NCBI RefSeq assembly: GCF_001440415.1
Contig: NZ_LLYA01000203.1
Location: 186,001 to 250,000 of the forward strand
Reading direction: 5' to 3'
DNA length: 64,000 nt
Source: Bradyrhizobium retamae
GTDB taxonomy: Bacteria > Pseudomonadota > Alphaproteobacteria > Rhizobiales > Xanthobacteraceae
The notes under the pieces are model-generated. The model did no database searches. It saw only the letters and a list, made by a program, of their open reading frames with translations, and had not been told where the DNA came from. The position numbers and the translations under genes were made by a program. This document shows, piece after piece, positions 42,401 through 50,989 of this stretch; within the stretch, counting starts at the first letter, position 1, and each line of letters starts with the position of its first letter.

Positions 42401-43048
42401 TCATTTGGCGTAGTGCGTCAGGCGCTTGCCGGGTAGCAGATCATATGCTGATTTCCAGCCGGGCAGTTGCGCCATCCGCCCGAGCCAGGCGTTGATCGCG
42501 GGATGGCTCACCGCCCAATCATACCCGGTCTCGTCTGCGGGATAATGCAGATAGGCCATCATCGATATGTCGGCCACCGTCGGCCGTTCGCCGATTGCAA
42601 ATGAATTCTTCTGCACGTGCTGTTCGAGGATCGACAGGAAATCGTCGAGCCGCCTGCGGAAATGTTTCAGCACGTGTTCGTCCGGCGACGGCGTGAAGGT
42701 TCGGAAATAGCGATACGTCGCCATGTAGCCGGTGAGCTTGTGGTTGTCCCAGAAAAGCCAGCGCAACAATTCGAACTGTTCCTGCTCGGTCTCGCCGCCG
42801 AACCGGCTGAATTGCTTTGCCAGCTTGAGCAGGATCGGCGCGGTTTGGGTAAGCCGTTCGCCGTCGACCTCGAGCACGGGAATTTCACCCATCGCGTTGA
42901 CGTCGCGCCGCCATTCCGGCGTGCGCGTGACGCCACCGCCGAAATCGGTCCAGACCGGCTCGAATGTCTGCCCGCACAGAGTGAGCATCAGCGCGAGCTT
43001 GTAGCTGTTTCCCGACTCGGGGAAGTAATGCAGGCGGTAGCTGGGCAT
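42401..43048 (-). CDS. Glutathione S-transferase family protein
   Basis: A 215-residue GST. The N-terminal thioredoxin-like domain has YRLHYFPESGNSYKLALMLTL and GEIPVLEVDGERLTQTAPILLKLA (the usual glutathione-binding E/Q-S/T turn is QT here). The C-terminal helical domain has SFAIGERPTVADISMMAYLHY with the N-capping Asp. ATG at 43048 is preferred over the in-frame start at 43063, which would overlap the stop of the CoA-transferase gene. It is 11 bp behind that CaiB-type gene and probably co-transcribed. Confidence 0.88.
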   Translation of the reverse strand: MPSYRLHYFPESGNSYKLALMLTLCGQTFEPVWTDFGGGVTRTPEWRRDVNAMGEIPVLEVDGERLTQTAPILLKLAKQFSRFGGETEQEQFELLRWLFWDNHKLTGYMATYRYFRTFTPSPDEHVLKHFRRRLDDFLSILEQHVQKNSFAIGERPTVADISMMAYLHYPADETGYDWAVSHPAINAWLGRMAQLPGWKSAYDLLPGKRLTHYAK

Positions 43049-43059
43049 GACTAGTTGCC

Positions 43060-44265
43060 TCACGCCACCGCGCCGGCGGCGCGCAGCTTGCCGATTGCCG
43101 CCTCGTCATAGCCGGCGTCACGCAAAATTTCGTCGCTGTGCTCGCCGACGCCGGGCGGCTTGCGCGGCTGGACCTTGCGGCTGCCGTCGACCCAGATCGG
43201 ACTGTTGATCGTGAGCATGGTGTCGTTTTCGAACGGCACCAGCACCTCGTTCTCGATCATCTGCCTGTCATTCGGAATATCGTCGAGGATGCCGACCACG
43301 CCGAATACAAGGCCGTTGCCGTCGAGGATCTTGCGCCATTCCGCAAGGTCCTTGGTCACAAACGTCTCGTCGAAAATCTTGATCAACTCGATCGACCGCG
43401 CATGACGGTCCTTCTTGGTCGCGAAGCAGGGATCGGTGACGAGATCCTCGCGGCCAAGGCAGCGCGCCAGCGTCGGCCATTGCCGGTCCTCGTTGAGCAG
43501 GGAGAGGATCAGCCAGCGTCCATCCTTGCACTGGTAGTGGTTGGTCACCGCGTTCAGCGCGCGCTCGCGCGGGCGGCGTTCGCCGAACTTCGCGCCGACC
43601 AGTTTGGCTTGCGCCAGCACTGAAGCGGCCCAGACGCCGTTGGCCATCAGGTTGGAGCTGACATGCGATCCCTTGCCGGTGCGCTCGCGCTTGTAGAGCG
43701 CTGTGACGATCGCGCCGTAAAACGCCATCGCGCATGGGTGGTCGCCCATGCCGGCAATCGAGCGTGCCGGCGTCGTATGTTCGTCCGCCCGCACCAGGTC
43801 CATCAGGCCGGAGCGCGCCCAATAGGCATTGGAGTCGAAGCCGGGCTTGTTGGCTTCCTCGCCTTTCTCGCCATAGCCGGTGAACGAGGCGTAGATCAGG
43901 CGCTCGTTGTGGGGTGCCAGATGCTCGTGGGTGATGCCGAGCCGTTGACGCACCTGCGGCGGGTAGTTGGTGATGAAGACGTCAGCCTGGGCGGCGAGGC
44001 GATGCAGCACCGCCTGTCCCTCGGGCTTTGAGAGATCGAGCGCAAGGCTCCGCTTGTTGCGCGCCTCCAGCATCCACGCAAAATTTTGCTCGCTGTGCGG
44101 GTAACCCGGCAAATTCGGCAGGTTGCGATAGGGATCGCCGGCGCCGGGCGGCTCGATCTTGATCACGTCGGCGCCGAAATCCGACAGCACGGTGGCGGCC
44201 GCGGGCGCAGCGATGAAGCTCGCGCAATCCAGAACCTTGAGGCCGTCGAAGATACTCTTTTCCAT
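43060..44265 (-). CDS. CaiB/BaiF-type CoA transferase
   Basis: Class III CoA transferase (401 residues). It begins with LKVLDCASFIAAPAAATVLSDFGADVIKIEPP, the family's N-terminal signature, and has the catalytic Asp in the segment GLMDLVRADEH. The family moves CoA between carboxylic acids through an aspartyl-CoA thioester. It is upstream of a GST gene on the same strand and 109 bp downstream of putA, from which it is separated by an A-rich stretch on the minus strand. The substrate is unknown. Confidence 0.9.
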   Translation of the reverse strand: MEKSIFDGLKVLDCASFIAAPAAATVLSDFGADVIKIEPPGAGDPYRNLPNLPGYPHSEQNFAWMLEARNKRSLALDLSKPEGQAVLHRLAAQADVFITNYPPQVRQRLGITHEHLAPHNERLIYASFTGYGEKGEEANKPGFDSNAYWARSGLMDLVRADEHTTPARSIAGMGDHPCAMAFYGAIVTALYKRERTGKGSHVSSNLMANGVWAASVLAQAKLVGAKFGERRPRERALNAVTNHYQCKDGRWLILSLLNEDRQWPTLARCLGREDLVTDPCFATKKDRHARSIELIKIFDETFVTKDLAEWRKILDGNGLVFGVVGILDDIPNDRQMIENEVLVPFENDTMLTINSPIWVDGSRKVQPRKPPGVGEHSDEILRDAGYDEAAIGKLRAAGAVA

Positions 44266-44374
44266 AGTGCCGCCGCTCCGTGTGGCTTGTTGATTTTTTT
44301 TCGTGGGTCGGAATTACCGCCAGCGAAAGCTGGAATTCGGATGCCATTTGACCCATGTGGGGTGGGCGATGCAA

Positions 44375-47300
44375 CTACTCGCCGCCAGACATCAGCGCTG
44401 CATTTCCGCCGGCAGCCGCCGTGTTGATGGTCACCGTCTGCTCGGTTGCAAAACGCGCCAGATAATGCGGCCCGCCGGCCTTGGGCCCGGTGCCGGATAG
44501 CCCGTGGCCGCCGAACGGCTGCACGCCGACGACGGCGCCGATCATGTTACGGTTGACATAGATGTTGCCGACCTGCAGGCGCTCGATCGTGTCTTCCACT
44601 GTATCGTCGATCCGGGAATGGATGCCGAGGGTGAGCCCATAGCCGGAGCGCTCGACCGATTGCAGCACCTCGTCAAATCGGTCGGCGCGATAGCGCACCA
44701 CGTGCAGCACCGGGCCGAAGACTTCCTCCGTGAGCTGGCCAGCATCGGACAGTTCAAAAATATGCGGCGCGACGTAATTGCCTTGTGGTGCGTGACCCGC
44801 AAAGTGCACCCAGGCTTCTTTCTTCATCCTATCGATATGCGCGTCCAGCCGTTGCTTGGCCTCGGCATCGATCACCGGTCCGATATGCGTGGCCGGATCG
44901 CAGGGGTCGCCGATGACAAGTTCGCGCGCCGCGCCCGCGATCATCTCAATCACGCGGTCGGCGACGTCGTCCTGCAGGAACAGCAGACGCAGTGCCGAGC
45001 AGCGCTGGCCGGCGGAGCGGAAGGCCGAGGTCACGACGTCGTCGGCGACCTGTTCGGGCAGCGCGGTGGCATCGACGATCATCGCGTTGATGCCGCCGGT
45101 CTCGGCGATCAGCGGCACGATCGGCCCGTCCTTGGCGGCGAGCGCACGATTGATCGTGCGCGCGACCTCGGTTGAGCCGGTAAAGACGACACCGGCGATA
45201 TCGGGATGCGCCACCAGCGCGCCGCCGATCCGGCCGTCGCCGGCCACCAGATGCAGCGCTGATGCCGGCACGCCGGCTTCGTGCAACAGCCTGATGGCTT
45301 CGGCCGCAATCAGCGGCGTCTGTTCGGCCGGCTTCGCAACGACCGCGTTGCCCGCCATCAATGCCGCCGTGACCTGTCCGAGGAAGATCGCGAGCGGAAA
45401 ATTCCACGGCGAGATCGCGACGAAGACGCCGCGGCCGCGCAGATGGAGCATATTGCTCTCGCCGGTCGGCCCCGGCAGCGGCTTGCCTTCGCCAAACAGC
45501 TCGCGTCCCTGCGCCGCATAGTAGCGGCAGAAGTCCACGGCTTCGCGGACTTCCGATACCGAATCGTCCTGCGTCTTGCGGCCCTCCCGTTGCAGCAGTG
45601 CGATGAAATGCGCCGCGCGGGATTCCAACAGATCAGCGGCCGCTTTCAGCACCGCTGCGCGTGTCTTGGCCGGTGTTCTGCTCCAACTCGTGAAGCCGGC
45701 ACGTGCGGCCGATACTGCTGCATTCGCCTCCATCTCCGTCGCGTCCGCAATGCTTCCGGACGCGGGCAGTCGTTCCGCGGCGATGGCCGAGACGAGTTTG
45801 CTCAACGCCGCTCGTTCACCGAATTCAATTCCGCGGGAGTTTTTTCGTTGCGGCCCAAAGAGGTCGCGCGGCAGCGGGATATTCGGATGTCTGGCATGGT
45901 CGGCGCTGCCGATGATATCAGCGGGGCGCCGCAGCAGTTGCGAGACCGGCACCGCCTCGTCGGCGGCGAGCGCGACAAAGGATGAGTTGGCGCCGTTCTC
46001 TAGTAGTCGCCGCACCAGATAGGCCAGGAGGTCGCGGTGGCTGCCGACCGGCGCATACGTGCGATGAGCGATATCGGGGCGGTCCTCGCCTAGCTTTGCG
46101 TAGAGAGCCTCGCCCATGCCGTGCAGGCGCTGGAATTCAAATCCGCTTTGCTCCGTTGCCAGTTCGAGGATGGTCGCGACCGTCAGTGCGTTGTGGGTGG
46201 CGAACTGCGGAAATATCCGCGGCCGCAGCGCCAGCAATTGTTTTGCGCAGGCAACGTAGTTCAGGTCCGTCATCGCCTTGCGGGTGAATACGGGATAGCC
46301 GTCGAGCCCGCGTTCCTGCGCGCGCTTGATCTCGGTATCCCAATAAGCGCCCTTGACCAGCCGCACCATCATTTTGCGGTCGAGGCCGCGTGCGAGACGA
46401 TCGACGTGATCGATCACATCGGAAGCGCGCTTCTGATAGGCCTGGATCGCCAGCCCAAATCCGTCCCAGCCGGCAAGCGACGGATTGGCGAAGGCGGCCG
46501 CTATCACGTCGAGCGACAATTCCAGCCGGTCCGCTTCCTCGGCATCAACCGTGAAATTGAGATCATAGGCTTTGGCTTGCCTGGCGAGGTCGATCAGCCG
46601 CGGGACAAGTTCGTCCATCACCCGCGCTTGGCTCACCGCCTCGAAGCGGGGATGTAGTGCCGAGAGCTTGACTGAGATGCCGGGCCGGTCGGGCAGGGGA
46701 CGGTCATCGGCCGTGCGGCCGATCGCCTCGATGGCACTGGCATAGGAAGTGAAGTAGCGCGCGGCGTCGTCGGCGGTGCGGGCGCCTTCGCCGAGCATGT
46801 CGAAGGAGTAGCGTTGGTGGCGCGCGGAATGCGGTTGCGCGCGCGACAGCGCCGCCTCGATGGTCTCGCCGAGCACGAAATGATTGCCCATCAGTCGCAT
46901 CGCCTGCCGCGTTGCCGCCCGCACCGCGGGCGCGCCCAGCCGCTTGGTCAGCCGCCCGATGGTGCCCTGCGGGGTCTCGCCGGGCTGGATCACGCGGGCC
47001 GACATGCCGAGCGCCCACGCCGAGGCGTTGACTAGGAAGGCGCTCGACCTGGTTTCATGATGGATGAAGTCGCCCTGGCCGAGCTTGTCCTCGATGAACT
47101 GGTCGGCGGTGCGGGCGTCCGGGACCCGCAACAGCGCTTCCGCCAGCACCATCAGCGCAAGCCCCTCCTTGGTCGACAGCGCGAACTCGCGCAGCATGTC
47201 CTCGACCCCGCCGAGCGGATCGTCATTGGCCCTGATGGCCTTGATCAGCGCAGTTGCTGCGCGATCGATGCGCCGCTCCTGCGCCGCGTCCAGCCGCGCC

Positions 47301-47386
47301 GCCTGGAGCAGGCGGGTGGCCATCGCGCGGTCATCGGGCGCGTAGGGCGCGCTGAAGGGTGGAAGCGGCGACGGAGGAATCAGCAT
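44375..47386 (-). CDS. putA: Bifunctional proline dehydrogenase/P5C dehydrogenase
   Basis: Two-step oxidation of proline to glutamate. The protein has 1003 residues, the length of the short branch of PutA without the N-terminal DNA-binding domain, so it should not be an autorepressor. The FAD-containing proline dehydrogenase barrel covers about 150-460 (HQRYSFDMLGEGART, GISVKLSALHPRFE, MVRLVKGAYWDTEIKRAQ, FATHNALTVATI, EFQRLHGMGEAL). The aldehyde dehydrogenase module covers about 510-990 (SPWNFPLAIFLGQV, the VVFTGSTEVARTI fold, catalytic Cys in RSAGQRCSALR, EEVFGPVLHVVRY). The start at 47386 lies inside a 14-bp tandem duplication described separately. Confidence 0.95.
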   Translation of the reverse strand: MLIPPSPLPPFSAPYAPDDRAMATRLLQAARLDAAQERRIDRAATALIKAIRANDDPLGGVEDMLREFALSTKEGLALMVLAEALLRVPDARTADQFIEDKLGQGDFIHHETRSSAFLVNASAWALGMSARVIQPGETPQGTIGRLTKRLGAPAVRAATRQAMRLMGNHFVLGETIEAALSRAQPHSARHQRYSFDMLGEGARTADDAARYFTSYASAIEAIGRTADDRPLPDRPGISVKLSALHPRFEAVSQARVMDELVPRLIDLARQAKAYDLNFTVDAEEADRLELSLDVIAAAFANPSLAGWDGFGLAIQAYQKRASDVIDHVDRLARGLDRKMMVRLVKGAYWDTEIKRAQERGLDGYPVFTRKAMTDLNYVACAKQLLALRPRIFPQFATHNALTVATILELATEQSGFEFQRLHGMGEALYAKLGEDRPDIAHRTYAPVGSHRDLLAYLVRRLLENGANSSFVALAADEAVPVSQLLRRPADIIGSADHARHPNIPLPRDLFGPQRKNSRGIEFGERAALSKLVSAIAAERLPASGSIADATEMEANAAVSAARAGFTSWSRTPAKTRAAVLKAAADLLESRAAHFIALLQREGRKTQDDSVSEVREAVDFCRYYAAQGRELFGEGKPLPGPTGESNMLHLRGRGVFVAISPWNFPLAIFLGQVTAALMAGNAVVAKPAEQTPLIAAEAIRLLHEAGVPASALHLVAGDGRIGGALVAHPDIAGVVFTGSTEVARTINRALAAKDGPIVPLIAETGGINAMIVDATALPEQVADDVVTSAFRSAGQRCSALRLLFLQDDVADRVIEMIAGAARELVIGDPCDPATHIGPVIDAEAKQRLDAHIDRMKKEAWVHFAGHAPQGNYVAPHIFELSDAGQLTEEVFGPVLHVVRYRADRFDEVLQSVERSGYGLTLGIHSRIDDTVEDTIERLQVGNIYVNRNMIGAVVGVQPFGGHGLSGTGPKAGGPHYLARFATEQTVTINTAAAGGNAALMSGGE

Positions 47387-47409
47387 GGGATTTCTAGCAT
47401 GGGATTTCT
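47382..47409 (-). repeat. 14-bp tandem duplication over the putA start, creating a 6-codon leader frame
   Basis: AGCATGGGATTTCT occurs twice head to tail (47382-47395, 47396-47409). On the minus strand each copy carries an ATG. The upstream one (47400-47398) follows AGGAG at a normal distance and reads M-L-E-I-P-C-stop. Its TGA ends at 47380 and overlaps the putA ATG (47386-47384). The putA start itself is left about 20 bp from AGGAG. Reinitiation or coupling is inferred. Confidence 0.75.
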
Positions 47410-47632
47410 CCTGGCTTCGGCCAGTCTAACGGGACCGGGATGGGCGGAACAGGCCCGCAAGTCCCCTCAATTGCGCCTAGGGTGGCGGCGCCGGCGGAAC
47501 CGACTGGCGCATGGAGAACACAGCGGCCGGAATTTCCGCGGCATGATCCACAGATCGCGGGCTTGCTGGTTGGCAGCGTGCAGGAGCCGCGCTAATCGTC
47601 AGGCACGCCGTCGCTTGGGAACAGCAGGGATC

Positions 47633-48292
47633 ATGAGAGGCGCCGCTCCGCCGATACAGGGAAGCCGAACGCGGACCAGCTTCGCGGCCGCGTTTGGCGT
47701 GCTCCTCGCCGCGCTGTTTGCAGCGCTGCCGGCGAGAGCGGTCGAGATGAGTGCGGAGATCGCCAACCTATACAGCTCGGTTTCGATCTATCCGCCCTCA
47801 GCCAAATCCATGACCGTGTGCTACGGCTTCGTCTGCCGGCGCCGCGAGATCCTCGATTTCACGGCCGGCGACCGCAGCGCGTTGACGCAGATCATGCAAG
47901 CGGGCCGCGCCTCGGCTGCGGCCGAACGGGCGGCGGTGCAGAAGGCGGTGGTGTGGTTCGATCGCCGCATGGGGCCGATCATCGGCACCAACAAGCGCGT
48001 GGCGAAAGCGGACTTCCGCTACTTCGACGACAAGCACAATTACGATTGCTGGGACACCACGCGCAATACCACCAGCCTTTTGCTGGTGCTGCAGGAGTGG
48101 GGTCTGTTGAAGCATCACGCGATCGGCGATCCGCGCTATCGCGGCAATACGCTGGCATTGCAGACGCCGCACAACACCGCGGTGCTGGTCGATCGCGCCA
48201 CCAAGGTCGAATGGGTCGTCGATCTCTGGCCGCGCGGCTACCTGCAGCCACCCGACGTGATGACGGTTCAGAAGTGGGTCACGGAAGATTGA
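47633..48292 (+). CDS. Secreted protein resembling bacterial transglutaminase-like cysteine proteinases
   Basis: A 219-residue exported protein. ATG at 47633 with AGGGA upstream gives a signal peptide (FAAAFGVLLAALFAALPARA); the frame is open far upstream, but only as antisense of putA. The mature part shows YDCWDTTRNTTSLLLVLQEWG (C139), TPHNTAVLVD (H180) and WVVDLWPRGY (D197). This spacing fits the Cys-His-Asp triad of the BTLCP/transglutaminase-like fold, so it may be a periplasmic cysteine peptidase or an inactive relative. Two further cysteines, CYGFVC, may form a disulfide. The family call is by motif only. Confidence 0.72.
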   Translation: MRGAAPPIQGSRTRTSFAAAFGVLLAALFAALPARAVEMSAEIANLYSSVSIYPPSAKSMTVCYGFVCRRREILDFTAGDRSALTQIMQAGRASAAAERAAVQKAVVWFDRRMGPIIGTNKRVAKADFRYFDDKHNYDCWDTTRNTTSLLLVLQEWGLLKHHAIGDPRYRGNTLALQTPHNTAVLVDRATKVEWVVDLWPRGYLQPPDVMTVQKWVTED

Positions 48293-48439
48293 GCGGCCGG
48301 TTTTTCGCGCAACGATCTAGCCACCGTGCGTGCAGAAGCGGTGCCCGCTCCGCCGAACGCTCACAGTTTTTGAGAAGTTTTTAAGCCCTACTCCCGGATT
48401 GGAGTCCGAGAGTGCGCCGTTGCCGATTGCGTGGTCGCG

Positions 48440-48640
48440 CTAAACTTTGAGATTCTCGGCCGAAGTCTTGCCGCGATTGGCGATCTCTTCGTACTCGACG
48501 GTCTGCCCTTCATTGAGCGTCGAAAGACCAGCTTTCTCAACTGCCGAAATATGAACGAACACGTCCTTGCCGCCGCTTGAGGGTTGGATGAACCCGTATC
48601 CCTTGGTCGGGTTGAACCACTTCACCGTACCTTTAGCCAT
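48440..48640 (-). CDS. cspA: Cold-shock domain protein
   Basis: A 66-residue single cold-shock domain, [18 protein letters not shown].., with both RNA-binding motifs (RNP1 KGYGFI, RNP2 VFVHI). It acts as an RNA chaperone that binds single-stranded nucleic acid in the cytoplasm. Length and sequence are standard for alphaproteobacterial CspA paralogues, of which there are usually several per genome. It has a 384-bp upstream gap, in line with a long 5' leader, which is often the site of temperature control. Confidence 0.95.
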   Translation of the reverse strand: MAKGTVKWFNPTKGYGFIQPSSGGKDVFVHISAVEKAGLSTLNEGQTVEYEEIANRGKTSAENLKV

Positions 48641-49024
48641 TCACGTCGTCTCCGCGGAATCAAAAAAATAAACGAGCCGCCGGTCCCCGCACTAACCGGC
48701 ATGCCCGAGGCATGAGGATACGCGGGTTGGGGCAGGCTGGGTAGCGTAAACGGGCCGGCCGTTTCGGCAAAAATGCCCCCATTTCCAGCCGATTCCAGCC
48801 GTTTTGAGGGTTTCCGGCCCATTTGACGCGGCCGGGCGACCGGCAACTCCAATTTTTTGGCGAGTGGATCGATCCGCTGCGTTGACGCCATTCTTCCGCC
48901 TGGAGGATGGCGGCGGCGAGCCTTCGGCATGGCCGCGCTGCGCTTGGGCATGGCCGCGCCGCGTTCGCCGAAACTTTTCTGAACGATTATTCATGCGCCT
49001 CGAACCACCATTGCCGGCGTGATT
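48641..49024. other. Long upstream region of cspA
   Basis: This 384-bp gap between the cyclase stop and cspA probably holds the cspA promoter and a long leader. It contains two near-identical 17-bp blocks, GGCATGGCCGCGCTGCG (48926-48942) and GGCATGGCCGCGCCGCG (48947-48963), 21 bp apart. Short frames here do not look coding. No clear promoter could be fixed. Confidence 0.4.
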
Positions 49025-50764
49025 TCACGCGGCGGCGCTTTGCTCTTCGTTGGCCAGCGCCGGCAGCATCCGCGCATCTGTCACGCTGCGCACGATCATC
49101 GGCTCGTTGCGTCCGCGGATCTCGACTTCATGCTGCGGCAATGCATCGGCGGCGAGGCCAGCGGTAGCGCGAACTTCATCCGAGATGACGACTTCGCATG
49201 CAAGGCTCTTGGTCATGTCCTGCAGGCGCGCCGCGACGTTGACGGCGTCGCCGAGCGCGGTGAACACCATGTGATCGCGGTAACCGATATCGCCGACGAT
49301 CACTTCGCCGCCGTTGATGCCGATGCCGAAGCGGATCGGTTCGCGCAAATCATGTTCGAGAAATTTATTCAATTCGTCGATGTTGGCGGCGATCATCGCC
49401 GCCGCGTGCAACGCCTGGCGGCAGGCTTCCTGCCGGCTGGTCGAAAGCCCAAACAGCGCCAGCATGCCGTCGCCGACGAACTGGTTCGGCATGCCGCCGC
49501 TCGCGAGCACCGCCTGCGACACCGCGCCGAGGAACCGATTGACGATGAAGACGGTGTCGAACGGCAGACGCTTTTCCGCAAGCTTGGTCGAGCCGCGCAT
49601 GTCCACGAACAGGCTGACGAGATAGCGCTCCTGACCAATCCGCGTCGGGTGCGACTCGTGACCGTCGGCGGAGGTGTGCGGCAGGAAGAGTTGAAAGAAT
49701 GAGAGATCGGATGGCGGCCGTAACTGACAGGCGAGGCGGATGGATGGATCCGCTGTGCCGACCCGGCTAAGCACGAACGCCTCGCGCTGCGACGGCTCTG
49801 GCAGCGCAGAGCAGTCGCCGATGATGCGGATGCGGCAGGTCGAGCAGCGGGCGCGGCCGCCGCAGACGCTGGCATGCGGCACGTTGTTGCGCAGGCTCGC
49901 CTCGAGCACGCTGAGGCCCTTGGGAACGCGCACCGTTCGGCCGTTGCCGTAGGACAGGCTGATCATGCCGCGGCGGCGCTCGTTGATGGCGCGCACGCCT
50001 CTCGCCACCAGCGCAATGCCGATCAGGCCGAAATAGCCGAACAGGAAATAATCGGTGATGCGTTCGAGCGCTTGCGCCTCGGCTTGCGTGCCGATCTGGC
50101 GCTGCGACTGGGTTTCCGCCCGCCATTCGACGCTGTCATTGTCAATCACCATGCGCCCGCTCTGATAGAAGCCGAGCATGGAAAGCGTCGGAATAAGTAC
50201 CGCCGCGGCGAGCAGGAACGGCGCGGCGCGCTTGTAGAACGCCCGCATCCGCAGCCACAGATACAGCCCGATGCAGCCATGCACCCAGGCGATGGTCATG
50301 ACCGCGAGCATCATCCAGATCCGCCACGGCGCCCAGATCCAATACAGGAACAGCACCTGCGGATAGAGTTTTTCATGGCCATAAAGCGTCTGGCCGAGTC
50401 GGACGCCGACGATATGGGCGATGATCAGCATCGGCACGCTGAGGCCGAGCGCAAGCTGCAGCGGCTCGATCGCCTTCCAGCGGAATTGCCGGCGTTCATA
50501 CAGCGCCCAGATTCCGAGCGCGGTGTGCACCAGGCATGCCGCGTAGAACAGGATCGTGACCGGCAGGAACTGCCAGAACGACATGTGGAGATAGACGCCG
50601 GTCGCCAGCGCCTCGAGCGAGATGTTACCGAGCGCGTGGTTGAGGAAATGGCTGACCAGATAGGCGAACAGGATCACGCCGGTGCCTAGGCGGACCTGCC
50701 GCAGGCTGATGCCGCGAAGGAAGGTCGTGATCTGGTCTCGGGAGAGGGCGGCCATGCGATCCAT
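49025..50764 (-). CDS. cyaC: CyaC-type adenylate cyclase with diheme membrane anchor and [2Fe-2S] domain
   Basis: A 579-residue fusion. Residues 20-255 form a hexahelical membrane anchor with histidines H39/H43, H80, H117 and H162 placed as in diheme succinate-quinone oxidoreductase anchors. Residues 265-350 form a plant-type [2Fe-2S] domain with C301, C307, C310 and C346. Residues 380-570 form a class III cyclase domain (LFVDMRGST, FVGDGMLALFG, GDAVNVAARLQ). The layout matches Sinorhizobium meliloti CyaC, known as a quinone-responsive, redox-regulated adenylate cyclase. It should report the state of the quinone pool as cAMP. The start is 50764 (ATG at 50755 possible). It is monocistronic, with cspA 384 bp downstream. 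Confidence 0.88.
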   Translation of the reverse strand: MDRMAALSRDQITTFLRGISLRQVRLGTGVILFAYLVSHFLNHALGNISLEALATGVYLHMSFWQFLPVTILFYAACLVHTALGIWALYERRQFRWKAIEPLQLALGLSVPMLIIAHIVGVRLGQTLYGHEKLYPQVLFLYWIWAPWRIWMMLAVMTIAWVHGCIGLYLWLRMRAFYKRAAPFLLAAAVLIPTLSMLGFYQSGRMVIDNDSVEWRAETQSQRQIGTQAEAQALERITDYFLFGYFGLIGIALVARGVRAINERRRGMISLSYGNGRTVRVPKGLSVLEASLRNNVPHASVCGGRARCSTCRIRIIGDCSALPEPSQREAFVLSRVGTADPSIRLACQLRPPSDLSFFQLFLPHTSADGHESHPTRIGQERYLVSLFVDMRGSTKLAEKRLPFDTVFIVNRFLGAVSQAVLASGGMPNQFVGDGMLALFGLSTSRQEACRQALHAAAMIAANIDELNKFLEHDLREPIRFGIGINGGEVIVGDIGYRDHMVFTALGDAVNVAARLQDMTKSLACEVVISDEVRATAGLAADALPQHEVEIRGRNEPMIVRSVTDARMLPALANEEQSAAA

Positions 50765-50811
50765 AGGGTCAATATTGGGCGATGGTAGCGATTAATTCAC
50801 ACGGTGAATAC

Positions 50812-50945
50812 CATCTCCCGTCGTCCCTGCGAGCGGAGAGACGTATACTCCGCGGCCTCTCAGTGGCGCTGTGGCACATGCCGTTTTCCTTACCGTCGGC
50901 TGGTGGTTATGGGTCCCTGCGTTCACAGGGATCAACTTTTTCCCG
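50812..50945. repeat. Dispersed repeat with CGTCCCTGCGA / TCCCTGCGTTCACAGGGA parts
   Basis: The gap between the divergent cyclase and glycosyltransferase genes contains CCGTCGTCCCTGCGAGCGGAGAG, and later GGTTATGGGTCCCTGCGTTCACAGGGATC with a CCCTGCG..CACAGGG hairpin. These pieces belong to a mosaic repeat I recognise from Bradyrhizobium intergenic DNA. A related fragment (CGCAGGGACGACGATGAAGG) is at 52829-52848. Confidence 0.55.
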
Positions 50946-50989
50946 TTGCGGCAGGTTGACACTCCAGGGGTGGTCGAAGAGAAAGCGCC

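Noticed and set aside
48926-48963. Two 17-bp repeats as a CRISPR-like or regulatory array
   Set aside because: Only two units with a 4-bp gap; more likely simple GC-rich duplication in the cspA upstream region.
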